Origin: Tomocerus qinae
Taxonomy: Eukaryota; Arthropoda; Collembola; Entomobryomorpha; Tomoceridae
Reading direction: 5' to 3'
NCBI GenBank assembly: GCA_020055645.1
Contig: CM034547.1
Coordinates: forward strand, 20,313,013 to 20,377,012
Length of the DNA stretch: 64,000 nucleotides
Part shown: piece after piece, positions 14,125-27,259 of the stretch
Layout: each line of letters begins with the position of its first letter
Numbering within the stretch: position 1 is the first letter of the stretch
Notes under the pieces: model-generated
Databases searched by the model: none
What the model saw: the letters and a program-made list of their open reading frames with translations, nothing else
What the model was told of the DNA's origin: nothing
Position numbers and translations under genes: made by a program

Positions 14125-15643
14125 ATTTTTCTGACAGAGATCGGGGTTTCTGTAAGAGCGCTTATAATTCTTGTGGTGCACAGGAATTTTTATCTTTGAG
14201 GAGAAAGAGTTCAAAGAGATGACAGAAAAGTGCGAAGCATCCATGTAAGATGAATTATCCCAAAATCAGCCATCCATCACACCTTTTCTCATAGACAAAT
14301 ACTTTTACAATCTTTGCTCTTGGCTACAATCGTTATCTTGTTACACAATAAATTACTGTAGGTGTCTTTACTTTTAGATATTTGTACCTATATGTGTGTA
14401 GTGTGTAGCTATGTGTGCACATCTGATTATTAGGAAGTAGCCTACTGCTAAGCACTCAAATTTATTATACATATACACAGTATTGAAATTAATGTTCAAG
14501 TGTATATAATTTGATAGAGTTTGTAAGGAGAGGGGAATTTGTTTCCTAAATGAAGAATCTATGGAAGATCACGGTGAAATAGCATAACGAGACTTTTCCG
14601 ACGCTAATAAAACTGACATAAATGATTTTCGAATTTTATATGCTTTTGAGTATGGCGAGACCAAAGGAAACCAGAAGAGCCATAGCCACGGCTACGCTTT
14701 AACTTCCAGCTAACAATAGCTAAGCAGTTTGTAATCTTTTTAATACAAGTTTGGAATTTGGCATGGTGTTACCTCTGCTCTATTCTTTCGCCTCGTGTTA
14801 AGTAGAAATACATCAATATGAGTGGATAATTTCCCTCGTAAAACTTGGCAATGGCACTGAGTGAGACTCGAAAATGATGATATTGCGTATTGAAAGTATG
14901 TAACTATATATATACAATAAATAAGCCTTGTATTTATATACCAGTTACTAAATAGGTCTAGGTACGAAAAGCTAGTAAATAAAGTGAGTACAAAGCATAT
15001 TTGCATAGAAACTTGGAACAGAGTATTCGCGATGAGAAGTTGCACTGAGTTAGATGTAGGTACGAGTATAAAATAAAGGCAATAATATAATAATGAAATG
15101 CAATGTGAAGTGATGTGTTTGTGGAGTGTACTGCATTACATTAAATTGTGTATATGATGTTGAAATGAAAACAAGCCTAAGCGATGACTGATCTTGAGTG
15201 GACAAAGACGTGATCTTGACTAGAACTTGAGTTACCTAAAGTTGACTGGATGGCATTGGCTCTCGCAATCCAATCTGCTTGCCTATGCCATATTATAAAA
15301 GTCATATATCAACCGCTGTACTCGAGTCGAGAGAGAAGAAAGACTCCTACAGGTGGAAGTCAATAAAAACTGGAGAATTACTTTTAGTAGACACCACCAC
15401 GCTACACACAAACCCATCTTTCTCATCTCTGATCTCATACTATGTAGGTACCTAGACCCAACATTTGCCTCCTAACTTCCCCAGACAAACACAATACAAC
15501 CAACAATAAAGTAGTAGCTATCTAACATATTAAGCCCCTTTGCATTTCTACACAGGATCCTTCCCTATAACAAAGCATTAGATTTACTTACATATATGGA
15601 TATTCTTTAAGGCAATGGTGCATGTTTCAAAAGACTCAGATTG

Positions 15644-15685
15644 TTTTTGCCACAAATGGGGATGTTGCTGGGCAACCGGCAAAAA
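15644..15685 (+). repeat. Nested stem-forming sequence left of the palindrome
   Basis: TTTTTGCC (15644-15651) pairs perfectly with GGCAAAAA (15678-15685). Inside it GTTGC (15664-15668) pairs with GCAAC (15672-15676) around a TGG loop. The two stems are offset, with 12 bases on one side and 1 on the other. It lies 36 bases outside the long palindrome and may be part of the same mobile element. Confidence 0.55.
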
Positions 15686-15720
15686 TTATCATAGAGGGTA
15701 AATGGGAATCGGAAAAATTC

Positions 15721-16057
15721 GTACTTTTTTTTTGGAAATTCCCTAAGGATCTGAGACCACTGGTCCTACAGCCGTACAATAATTTTTTAAAAATTCTTCG
15801 ATACTTATTCTATGGTAGTTATATTTAAAATTCAACATTTTGGTCTTCGACTTGAAGATATCATCGTTTGAAACCGAAAAATGTGTGTTTTTTTGTGAAT
15901 TATATATTGCGAATTTATATCTTCAAGTCAAAGCCCAAAATGTGGAATTTTCAATATAACTACCATAGAATAAGTATCGAAGAATTTTAAAAAAATTAAT
16001 GTACGGCTGTAGGACCAGTGGTCTCAGATCCTTAGGGAATTTCCAAAAAAAAGTTAC
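15721..16057 (+). mobile_element. MITE-like or foldback palindromic element
   Basis: The left arm (about 15724-15861) is the reverse complement of the right arm (about 15917-16053). The arms are about 138 bases long with roughly seven visible differences, around a loop of about 55 bases (15862-15916). Each arm starts with a C plus poly-T tract, then GGAAATTCCCTAAGG, and both contain ACCACTGGTCC. There is no coding capacity; the 68-codon frame across the left half is incidental. This structure is typical of non-autonomous DNA elements such as MITEs and foldback elements, and the high arm identity suggests recent origin or strong pairing constraint. The flanks read GTA on the left and TTA on the right, close to a TA or three-base target duplication but not an exact match, so superfamily and exact ends are unresolved. 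A hairpin-RNA locus is an alternative. Confidence 0.75.
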
Positions 16058-16092
16058 TGGCAAATATGATAGTCGAGAAATTATTTTCGTTT

Positions 16093-16104
16093 CCAGGCAC
16101 CTGG
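16093..16104 (+). repeat. Short hairpin right of the palindrome
   Basis: CCAGG (16093-16097) pairs with CCTGG (16100-16104) around a CA loop, about 36 bases outside the right arm. It may mark the element's outer end or be a coincidence. Confidence 0.4.
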
Positions 16105-18091
16105 GCTTTAACTCTATTATAGAAATGCCATAAGCACGTAGTTAACAGCTCTAGCTATCTTTTACAATATTTTACACATTCGTCCAATCAGCTCATCTCA
16201 TACCACCGTTAACACATAAATTCTACTTCGGTTTAAAATTAAATAGTACTACAAATATAGATTCTGTGGACCGATGATCTTACAGTTGCAGATAGATTCG
16301 AATGCATTTCGTTAATAAAGTACATTAAAATGAATTAAATACTGTAGGTACACCTATATTTTTATTTTTAAATACAGATATAATTCATAAAAAGACTTGA
16401 ATGCCAAAATCTGTTACGTCTAATTACTAATTGAACACTTTCTACAAATTGACGATTTTATCTAGAAACCTGTACACTATGGAGTGTATAAATAGATACT
16501 GCTTTGCAAACAGATCTGATGTATAAAAATGTATTCTCCTTTGTTTGATGGAGTTAGACTTGGTGGCGGGTGGGTGGCACTGGCAATTGCAGAAAAACTC
16601 ATTGCGGTGTGGTAAAATGGATGAAGTGACCAGACCGCGGAGGGATGATTTGGTGGGAACATTTTCATGCAAGCGTGTTTACAGATAGATCACACAAGAA
16701 CTGTGATAACATTTCAAAAGAACAACATTGCAGTTCCCTGTTATGTAAATGTTGTAAATTTAGACGTGTGTATTTTAAGTGTCTTATCTATCTTATAATT
16801 TCATCGAAAAATATGTATGCATAGCTGCTCTATTTATTTTCATCTTTTATCTCACGAACATCCTATTTATTTTTCATATCTTCAATCACGCTCATGCTCA
16901 TAATATTTACCAACAAGCTAAAGCTCCCTATGAGTACGATGGAATATTTAGTTTTTATCCATAAAGTCACACACCGTTTTTCCATCCTACTTCTTTTATG
17001 TAAACTTTATCAGGTGAATATTCTAAACTACATCCTCTTCAAAAGTCACACACTTGATAACTATTTACATCTGCTGAAATATATACCGCTAAAAATGTGA
17101 AATTCTTTATAAACGAGGAAATAACTAATCTTTATGCATATAGTAGAATTAGAATAAATCTTCAATTGAATGACAGATAAAAACCATTTTGTACACACAT
17201 ATACTGTAGGACATCTTTTAGCATTCCTTGTTACTTTTATATTTATTATAGTTATTTTTAAAAACTTCACAGTTTTGAAGCGTGATACAAAATTGGAACG
17301 TAAATTCTAGAGATATAACATGGTACAGCTAGACTTGATTGTTGTGTATGGTATATTTATTTGAAAAGCATAAAATCGCAATAATCGCTTCGGAAAACAA
17401 GATATTGTAATTTGTAAAATGAAAGATGTTGAAATAGCTCTAAAGAAACTTAGTTAAGAGCACGATATGTTAAGGAATGCGCTGTCAGTGACGGTATTTG
17501 CATGTTTTTGCTTTAGTGAAGGCTCGTGAGTGTAAGTAGACTGTCTTATTGTTGAATTCTTGTGATGATTGTCAATTTGCTGGCCAATGGCTATTCCATT
17601 AGCTGAAGTGGTACTATAAAAACAGATAGCTTCCCTTCATGGAATTGCTGGCGACGAGATAGACATTGAGTAGTAGATGGATAGATGAAATATAATGTAA
17701 TTTGCTTCTTGATTGTATCCTGGAATGAAGACAATACATACCTCTCTGTGTCTATGGAAGATCAACTGCTAATCTAACGCAACGCTACAATGCAGTAGAT
17801 CACCAACAGGTATGCATCTTCTTTGCATCTTAGAAAAACATAAATAGTTCTCTTGGTATTTTGCTATAAGCCACGTAAATCACTATAGGATGGCATTGGA
17901 TGAGTTGAGCCAAAACCAAACTGTCTCTCAACATTTTTTCGTAGCAGTATTTCTTTCTAGCTTGGCAGGCTCTGAGTGAAAAGCATGTTTGCTAGAAACT
18001 TAACGCTTTGTCCGTACGTCCATGCGATGTGTACTAGTAGCACCATCAACCTAAGTACCTAATGCATACCAAAGGTAAGAATTTCTATTTG

Positions 18092-18120
18092 ACTACTACT
18101 ACAACACCTATAGTAGTAGT
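18092..18120 (+). repeat. Perfect hairpin ACTACTACT / AGTAGTAGT
   Basis: Nine-base arms (18092-18100 and 18112-18120) flank an 11-base loop. The arms are built from the same triplet that recurs across the window. Confidence 0.8.
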
Positions 18121-19506
18121 GCAATGGTGTGTATAGAGCTATGTGCATAGATAACATGTGAAAACATAGAGCACAATAGTTTTTATATGAAATCCGTTTC
18201 ATGCACACCACTAATAAAAGGCCAATAAAGAATGGCCACGATCCTATCTGAATGCATGTACTATTGACTTAGAGTTGAAGATCATCAGCACTTACTTGAC
18301 TCGTACTCGTATATTAGATTACACATGTCCCATCAGTACCGGGTTCTCTTAATACAAGCATATATTTCATTTAATGACAAGTTTTCTTGTGTACAGAACC
18401 TGTCACGAAAGCTCCTTATCACGCCTCAAGGAGATGAAAATCAGACGCCAAGAATCATCATCAAATATCCAACCATTTACAAACTGTATAATACATATAA
18501 CTCTTTTCCCTATATAAAAGTATGCCTATATAAATACTACAATGTATATCCCTATGCTATATGCTTCGGTGCAATTAGTATTATGAAAACACACAATTTA
18601 ACTTAAGGGAGAGTCAGTGTGGATATTGTAATCAAACAACAATGTTACTGTAGAAGGTAAGTGAAGACTTTTCTCGTTTATGATGATTTGACTCTGTCCG
18701 TCGGTAGAATCTCAGTAGAAGTGAATGCTTCCGCCGCAGAAGCAGAAGCTGCTTTAATCTTAACATCCATAGAGTACATACTTGTTTGTTCGTTCTTTTT
18801 ACTTGGCACTTGTCCCTGTCGCCGTTGTCCTAATCCTCAATCTATGTCCTGCTAGTTTGATGAAAAGCGAACAAATAGTACAACATTCTGATAAACACAC
18901 ACAACTACTTAACAATCAATAGATGTACTGGGGGCAATTGACAATTCCACATTCTCACACAAGGTCGTTTTCTCAATCTTGCAAATTACAAGGTAACTCT
19001 TATGAAACTTCATTTTCTTTAAAACTGACCATGAATTAAGTGCCATTTTTACCCATGCATTGACAATGTTTAAAAGACAATGAAAAATTAAGTGTAATTT
19101 CACTCGAAGCCTTAAATCTTGCAATAATATATGTACAGATTGACCTTCCTATTTATCTATATTCCATATACTGGATGAAATCAGTACCTATGCAGATAAA
19201 TGTACTATGTACTACCTTAAATTAATAACAATAATATTTTAGGTTGATATATGTAGTGTTTATGGTTGGCCGGCAATCAAATGTATTCAATATCTTATAT
19301 GGACGTAGAAACTGCAAGTACCTAGTGTCAGCAATCAACTAGGACTTTATGTTCTGTTCTCGATTAAGAAAAAGCTGGCTCGTCTAAAATGCAAATTAGC
19401 GATTCTTCTTATCTTAATGTTGGTCTATCTTTCAACACCTCGCCATTCTGTGTATTTTTTAGTTGAACGATATGTACTCTACCTCCGTATTATAATCAGT
19501 GCAAGG

Positions 19507-19520
19507 GAGAGAGAGAGAGA
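19507..19520 (+). repeat. (GA)7 microsatellite
   Basis: Seven perfect GA units, followed by AAGAAA. Confidence 0.9.
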
Positions 19521-22500
19521 AAGAAACCTGTCAAGACGAGTCTCAGCTAAGACGCCATAGCATTAGCAAGACTCGATTTAATACCAAATTAATTTCAAAT
19601 GTTGTGAATAGTGGTTATAGGTCTACTACTACACTACACCCAACACGCACAGATAATAATGCTAAAAGTATATTATCCTCCACTCAACCCTGCTAGCAAT
19701 AAGCTCAGTGAAACAAAATTTATTGGCATGCAATTATAGAAATGATGCTGATTCTAATGCAATATGCGATCCAATATTGAGTTGATACTTATTTTCTCAA
19801 TCCAATCTCATTGAACGATGATAATTATATACAAGAATTCAGATTTCGTTTCTTTTCCCTCGATTCCAAGCACGAATTCCTGATCATTGCAGTAAAGTAC
19901 CTAAGTAGGTACCTAAAATGAAAAATATACGTAATCAATACGGTAATTGCTTTGCATCATTCAATTCTTTTATTCCGATTTGATTCCAGTTTCAAATCCA
20001 CAATGCAATTACCCACCCGGAATCACATGAATGCTAAAGGTATATTCTGTGCCATATCGGCTTTGCCTTAAGACGTCTTTGTTATTATCTAATTGCAAGT
20101 AAAAAACTAATTTACAAAGTACCTATGCAAAGTACGCGAATCTCCAAAGAGAAGTGCAATAAAAAAGGAAAACATCATTCATTCTTTCGTTTCAAGGAAA
20201 ACCTTAGCCTATTTATCCTGCAACTGAAGCGCAATTACCAAGTACGTCTGAAATAAGCTTCATTTTAAGTAGAAAACTATAAAAATAAAAGTCTCGAAAA
20301 CAAAGTACCTATACAGACATCTAAGTCACAAACGACTGTAAAAGTGTAGACAGGCAGTGGAAACTTTTAGCTGCTGGGAAGATTTTCTAATATATATTTT
20401 GACTAATAAGTTCCACGTATTTGATGTACTATGTACCTTTGTACCTACTTATTTTCTACTTTCGCAACTTGCACGTTACCTCCCAGGCGCGCTTCACCAT
20501 TCCCTAGTCTGAAGTATAGTAAGTTGTTCGCTCCTTAGGAATAACATTGCGGCTCCAGCCCTAATAAATACCTACGTAGCTATCGTGTGTTTGCAAAAAC
20601 ATGAAATGCGAAACCCAGGCAGTTCTATCTAAGTACGAGTCATGTATAATTGAATTTATGCCTATAAAAGTTAAAAATCACAAAAGAGAGGAATTATCAA
20701 GGTATTTTTCAACATTGATTTGTGTTTTCTACAGTGGCACTCTGCATAGAGCATTCTCGACAAATAGTAATACTAGCTATCATACATTAGTTAGTGTAAA
20801 GAGAGAATTTGCATAAGCACCAGGCAATGACGCTAAGAAACATAGACACTCAATTTGCAGTACTTGCTCGATACCTATAATACATAGGCACTAAATGTAC
20901 TTATGTATACAGAAATCTTTGTATCTCTAATAGCTAAAGCACATGTGCAATTTACGTCAGGCCAAGCAAGCAGGTTGTCCAGTTTAGATACATCTCGCCT
21001 TGTAAAGCCAGATGTTGTTCCATGCTGACTTATCATTTACTCCATTCTGTATAAAACCACACTATCGCTCCACATCTTATAGCCTTACCTATAAATATAA
21101 ATATTTTTATACAGAAACCAAGCGCAAAACTGAGTAATGAATAAATTAGTCTCTACTTGCCCGTACACAAAGAATAGCATAGCAGTGTATGTTCCAGAAG
21201 AAATACGAGTTCAGCCTATACTCATTGAAACAGAGTTTCAACAATGTAGTTGTAGTTTCTCATCGCATCGTAAAAGTTAGCTTTATTAGTATGCAATGGA
21301 TGCAATCTGTCGGCCCTCACATCATGTTCACATTTATCTGAGATTCTTCTATTATTTGGTATTGGGACTTGCTGTGGCTCTCCCTGCTCCCACTATACAT
21401 TTTACATTTTATCAAACTCCACTATTATATCCTACAAGAGTTGTTCTCTACTTCTACATCTCTCTGTGCAATCAATAACGATGTAACGCTACGTGGTGAG
21501 CTGAACCGTACGTTGGCCAACCAGCTATACACAATCTATCTTTGTTAAATTAAAACAAAACAACTAAGGGTTCATCATTAATTACCTATCTACAATCTAT
21601 GTGGACAGAAGGACAAAGCTGGGAACATGCATACCTCTTCACAACTCCGACAAATAAAAATGAAACTTGATCGTCCTCTAAGACACTTTCAGAAAATTGC
21701 AACTTAAGCTAAGGGTCTTAAGGAATGAAGACACAGCGAGGGGCAATGGTCACTATCTCTCAAATCAAATCAATCAAAGTGAGAATACACACTTCAATTT
21801 AACATTATAGAATCTTTGTACTACAAGCTAATAAGTCAAGCACCACCATTTGTGTAATTACAATGATTAGTTGCATCTAAATCAGATAATCCAAAACAAA
21901 ACCAAAAACTACACGGTCAACTCATTAAGACACTGATAACCCATCTTCATTCAATATTTTCTTAACTAACTAGACAAGAGTCCATCACAACTCCATAAAG
22001 CATTTACTACTATACTATACTAATTAAGGGTATACCATTAGCAATTGGCCTGTCTTTGTACACTTAGATACTATAAAGCTTATTTGCACTCACCCTGTTT
22101 GATTACACTTAATATTGTTATATGAACAGATGCAAGTAATTGATATCTAATGATAATTGTCCAAAGAAATGGAGCATTAAACATATTCCCTCGTCAAAAA
22201 TTCAGCTGTAGTCAACAAACAAGAAGATTGAAGTAGAAATCTAAATAAGGACAAACTATTGTATTTTTCTTGACCTCTTTTCAATTTGACTCCAGTATTA
22301 CTAACAGGCAGATGGAAACAAATGTACAAGAAAAGAATAAGACCTTGCCAGAGGTATATTTGTCTCAGTGCATACTGTATAGCTATTACCATTACCTAGG
22401 TTGGTCTTCCTCTCACTGCCTTACTATGAGAAATTGATATTGGATGCATACGTGAATACATTAGAGTGTGTAGACATCCGCTCCTAAATCCTTTCACGTA

Positions 22501-24968
22501 ATATACACCCATATAGCCAATGTATTAAACTGATGCAGTCGTTCACTTAATTTAAATAATATATTCATCAGGCTCTAATGTGATTTATCAGGTACATTGT
22601 TACATAAATGCTCCGACCGAGGAGGATATGCTCATTTTTAATGTTAAAGGACAGATATATACTTAAACAAAGATATAGTAGAGTACTACGCGGCATGAGA
22701 AGAATTGCATAAAAGGATTTCATGTCCCCACGTCGCATCTCATCATCATCCGACTATTGTCCACGCATTTTTAGTAACACGAGAAAATAGATAAGATACT
22801 CAATGGTCATATTATAAAAATTGTTATGGAATGGAACCGTAAAAGCTGCATATAGGCATCCAGATCTGATGAAAATCTCAGAGAAGCATACAGAAAAGAT
22901 GCACTGGTCGGATATTATTAGATTATTATAGCCTTTACGATGTCTAAGTAGTGACTATAGTGGGATAATGTGATATGAGCGAGGTGAAGAGAGGAAAGGA
23001 GAATGCTGTAGTGAAGCCGAAACTCACAATCAGCTGCCATCATAAAGTAGATGAAACGGCGGGGCTCAAATCACAGTGGCTTACTAATTGGGTTGCAAAG
23101 TTGCCATGCAATGGAACTTCACTTTTACTTACCTAAAGCAAAGCTAAGAAAAGTAGTTTACATCACAAGCTTTTAATGTTACCACAATAACAACCGCCTG
23201 AGCATCTGTCTATAGTGCCTATCTGTGGGAGAAGCCAAACAATTTTTACGAAAGAGATGCACATTGTGTGATAGCAAGATGTATACGTGATATACATTCT
23301 CCGATATATCTCTGATATAATCTCCTGTTAGAAGATGACATAAAGAAAAGTTGAAGACTCTTAAATTAGTCGACGGCTGACACTCATCATCATTAAATTC
23401 GCGTTTCCTCCCCGCAAGCTCCAGGATTAAGTTAGTGATTTAAGACGTTTTCGCCGCCCGAGTACAGAGGTTAGGTTAAGCTAACGTTTAGCTCATGATA
23501 CCTACTACTAACACTGTAATACTATTTGCAAGATATTATCATCCATATAATAGATGCATATTCCTCCTGGCTTTCCTTTTAATGCATTTTTATACTTTCT
23601 ATTGTGTTCGATGACCATGTTTCTAATGTGTTTCCTTCTCTTCTTATCTACTCGCTTTTCATGATTCTCCGACTTGAACATCAAGTCTAGTCTGGTCACC
23701 ACAACCTCTATAAGATTGTCTGGCGACAAACAGCTTTATTTACCAATCTATTGTGATAGAGTCATAGTGCTTCATAATACAACGTGAATGTTGACTCATA
23801 TCACATTTTACAATTACAGTGCAATAGAAATTAGAAAAATTCTGTACTCTATGATTCGCTATAGGTTAACGATTCATTGAATATGACTCGGTACCATACT
23901 ATTTAATGATTTCTTGATGGGGAGAAATATGAATACTTATAACCTACTACACTTAAAACCTTGATTAATGTTCTTGCACAACTCTTTAAAAGGTCCTTAA
24001 TAATGAATAACTCAAAACAGTAGTAGGCTTATTATTACGATACGTACGATTTAAGTCGTCTCATAATAATAATTATTGTGTTGTAAATACTTGTTTCACT
24101 GATTTAGAATTATTTAAGATTAAGATCAGTTGTTGACTACCCAGCGACATCAGAGCTCCAGGTCAGATTCTCACAATTGACATCTTCTAGAGAAAATCAG
24201 CATGCATGGCTCAAAATATTTCTACTACAAGCAATTCTGTGATAAGGCAGATGAAACAGTGTATTGTTTTGCTGTACTATTCTGTTCTAATTTCGTGCAT
24301 TCTCTGTTCTACTTTATCTGTGTAGATATCTAATAATATTAGACTATCACTAGATATCTGCATGATTTATGTGTACTTGTATTGGATTTTGTATGTCGTT
24401 GGTTTGGTTGAGTATTTGAGAGAAACTGACAAGGAGAGCAAAGGATAGGAGACCACATGCATCCCAGAAGAATCTGTCTTGTCTGTTCTGTATTTACACA
24501 GGGTCTTTCAGCCTTGGACATGTTGGTGTGTCGGTGAAGCGAAATAAAATTAATTCCAGATGAAACACAATATGTATCTCTAAATTTGCAATTTTTTTCC
24601 TCTCGCTTTTCTGCTTTTTCTGATTGTATGCTAACTACTTGCCAGTGCTAACAATAAGTGCTGCGAACTGTTGCATACAGCTAACTAACAATAATGCTAC
24701 GCATTAGATATTAGAGTGAATTAAAACCACAAAAGAGAACAGACGGCAATAATGTTGTCTTGTAGCACAGCACTCTCTGTGCCTAAATCTACGTGCAGGT
24801 ATGTATGTAATACTGTAAAGAGTATAATATTCTTCCATCTGTTTATTTTTCAGACAGCTCAGCTCAATCTGCAAAAAGTATGTGCATTGTAAATGTTCTT
24901 GAGTTACGGCGACAGGATCTGATGAGACAGGAGAAACATGGATAAAATATTGTGATGCAAAATCTTAC

Positions 24969-25066
24969 TTTGCTTATTGTTCTAGCTCTATTTCTCTCTA
25001 GCTGTTTTCTTCGCCCCTCGACAAGGCAGAATAGATCGTTGGCTTGTTTTTTTCTCAAGAGTTCTC
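24969..25066 (-). other. Candidate internal exon, basic product
   Basis: On the minus strand the sequence GATGTTACAG (ending at 25067) gives a possible acceptor, and AAA|GTAAGA (donor from 24968) gives a near-consensus donor. The 98 bases between them are open in a frame that starts two bases in and ends exactly on a codon boundary. The roughly 32 residues are strongly charged (RRKQLERNRARTISK near the end), with no membrane segment or known domain. The acceptor has a poor pyrimidine tract. It lies on the same strand as the candidates at 26323-26511 and 27260-27957, so all could be parts of one split gene, but no phase-matched junction was established. Confidence 0.17.
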
Positions 25067-26322
25067 CTGTAACATCTCACATTTAATTTGTAACTCAAAA
25101 ACACATTTCTGTAAGTAAATACTTAATGTATTCACTAACACCATAGCTAATACGATTGTTAGGTACTTTTGTTTTTGACTTTTGCACATGTGGGAAACGG
25201 ACACTGATAAATAATTTCGACAACAACAGTGCACGCAAAATTTCCCTTCGTGCAAATTTAATGCGAGTTTCCAAAAAACTATTATCTCGTATCAAGCAAG
25301 TTTAAGTGCAGATGTAGGTGTGAATATCTGTAGTTAAAGTTGCCTGGGTAGAATGTACAGTAGTAGCTCATTGTAATGAATACGATTATTTTTGACATTC
25401 ATTAGTTCTCTAACCTGCTACTGTACCTCATAACATGTAACATATTATCTCTAACATTCAGTTAGCCACAATAGTCACTTTATAAAGAGTGATAAACATT
25501 TTGCATTATTCACACACTAAATGTGTTTCTACATTTATATCAGCCCATGATATTTCAATACCGATTTGCATCACCTTACCCGTGTAAATGACCATAACCA
25601 CCTCAACAGAACTGGAAGTCCAAACAGTCTTGTAAATGAATTACAGAGGACTAAATGTACTTGTCTTGAATAAATTATGACTACTGTACCACCAGAAATG
25701 GTTTATGGGATGATTATAATGATTATGATTATTGTTAAAAGATTCAGATAACTAAAAGATCTATTATCCTCCCAGCCATTACACACAACTAACCAATTAT
25801 CTGACACCTTCGCCAACTAAACTACCATTTTAATAACAATAAATATTAACTACACAATTATTTTGCATTTTTTCTAGTAGGACATAATATTATGTAGAAC
25901 TGATTTGGTATGCCAATTGTAATGGATACAGAATATGCAACAACGAAAGCTCTATGTAACAACCAATGCCTAAGCACTATTGCCAAAAATTATATTCAGC
26001 TGATTTTAAAACATATTATATTGTAAGTAAAACATGTTTTCCAAGTGCCCAAATACGATTACTACCGCAAAAACATTCTCGGTAAAGTGTATCTACTCAT
26101 ACCTTAAATCCACACTTATTTCAGAGAATTTCTAAGATAGTGAAAAAGGCAACTAAACCTCACTATGTTGCAAAGGTTAAGTAATCTTGAACTATTTCAC
26201 ACTTTATGTAATGATTTGTTTTTCAACACAAGTGTTTACGCTGAGGGTAAATAATTATTAGAACCATTTTAGTTGTTTTTCTAAAAGAATAAGTATCTAT
26301 TCAGAAAGTGCTTAATTTTACG

Positions 26323-26511
26323 TTAGCACTTCAAGGTCCCTCCGTACAAACGGTCTAGATCAAATCTGAAAAACTTAAGCTGCATGCTATTTGTAAACGT
26401 TTTCAAGAGATAAACTAAAGGAAACTCGAGATTTCTGTAGGAAGATTCACTGTCAATCATCCAAGAGGAATCTAATGCGAGAAAATAACGTGGAATCGGA
26501 AATGTAACCAA
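26323..26511 (-). other. Open minus-strand frame, possible exon
   Basis: About 62 codons are open from a TTG near 26511 to a TAA at 26323. The product is mixed, with several aromatic residues and an acidic-basic FRFDLDRL segment, and no membrane span. It sits between two other minus-strand candidates. No splice site was confidently assigned and no family is recognised. Chance is the simplest explanation. Confidence 0.1.
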
Positions 26512-27259
26512 AACTCATACTATTTATTTAGTAGGGAGTAGGAACTCAAGTGATTACTTGTTGCTCAAATTCTTCCCAACCTCCTAAAGAGATTGGAAAT
26601 CAGGCCGGGGAAGCTTTCAAACAAAATCCGAATCTTTGTCTTCCAAAGAAAAGCTCAATTTTTCTAATTCATGACAATGCAGTCCTGCTGTTCCTGACTT
26701 ATTCCTTGCGTTAACATAAACAAAACAAAAACGCAATTATTTCCCAGTCGATCCTTCACTACCTGACCCAATCGCATTTTTGAGTACCCTTTGCCGTACC
26801 GTAGTTTATCAGACCAAAGCTAAAACCAGAAAAAGGCCAGTAAGCAATAAGTCGCCGTCGCCTTAAGTTGAGTGTGCATCAACTAGATTGTCTTACAAGA
26901 TACCAGAAATTGACAGAAAAGTTACTTTTATGACAGTTACTAAAATGACAAAATTGAGAGACGATGATTGAAAGCCACGAAACTTGTGTTGACGCTTCAG
27001 TTGATTTTCCTCGGTCAGACTAGTTCCTTGTCTGGATAAACAACTTTTGCATTACACATAATATAGATATGATACCTACAGTTATGTTACAAACATAGTT
27101 TGGCTCTTGATTAAATTTTGTGGCGGGCGCCTGTAATTGTAATTTTAGTTATTTCTCTTTTTCGACTGTTAACATTAAGACTCATAGCATAAGATTTAAA
27201 TTATAGGTACGAGATAAGTGTAAATCCTCAATCTTGAATATCTACTTCTGTAAGAAAAA

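Larger units (their letters stand above)
7741..15640. other. AT-rich DNA with short tandem repeats, no convincing gene
   Basis: About 8 kb without a supportable gene. It contains the short tandem runs listed separately (8945, 9502, 10257, 11685, 14104). Around 9130-9990 the plus strand is noticeably rich in T and C. A 64-codon plus frame at 10315-10509 follows an acceptor-like TTTTCATACAG and ends in a GTATGT donor-like sequence, but nothing else supports it as an exon. No RNA gene or transposon was seen. Confidence 0.6.
16111..24960. other. AT-rich DNA, no convincing gene
   Basis: About 9 kb with only chance-length frames. Among them are a plus frame at 18325-18606 (93 codons), a minus frame at 22177-22392 with one hydrophobic stretch, and a purine-rich minus frame at 23508-23729 whose Lys/Arg-rich product follows directly from base composition. 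A consensus donor-like GAAG|GTAAGT occurs at 18657-18662 without a matching exon. No tRNA, rRNA or transposon was recognised. Confidence 0.55.

Noticed and set aside
14740..15045. 101-codon minus frame
   Set aside because: Chance length, no splice or start context, and a product biased as expected for AT-rich DNA.
15622..15828. 68-codon plus frame over the palindrome's left arm
   Set aside because: It lies across the inverted repeat and its flanking stem and is explained by that structure.
23508..23729. Lys/Arg/Glu-rich minus frame of about 73 codons
   Set aside because: The strand is purine-rich here, which alone gives such a product. The start would be TTG and no splice model was found.
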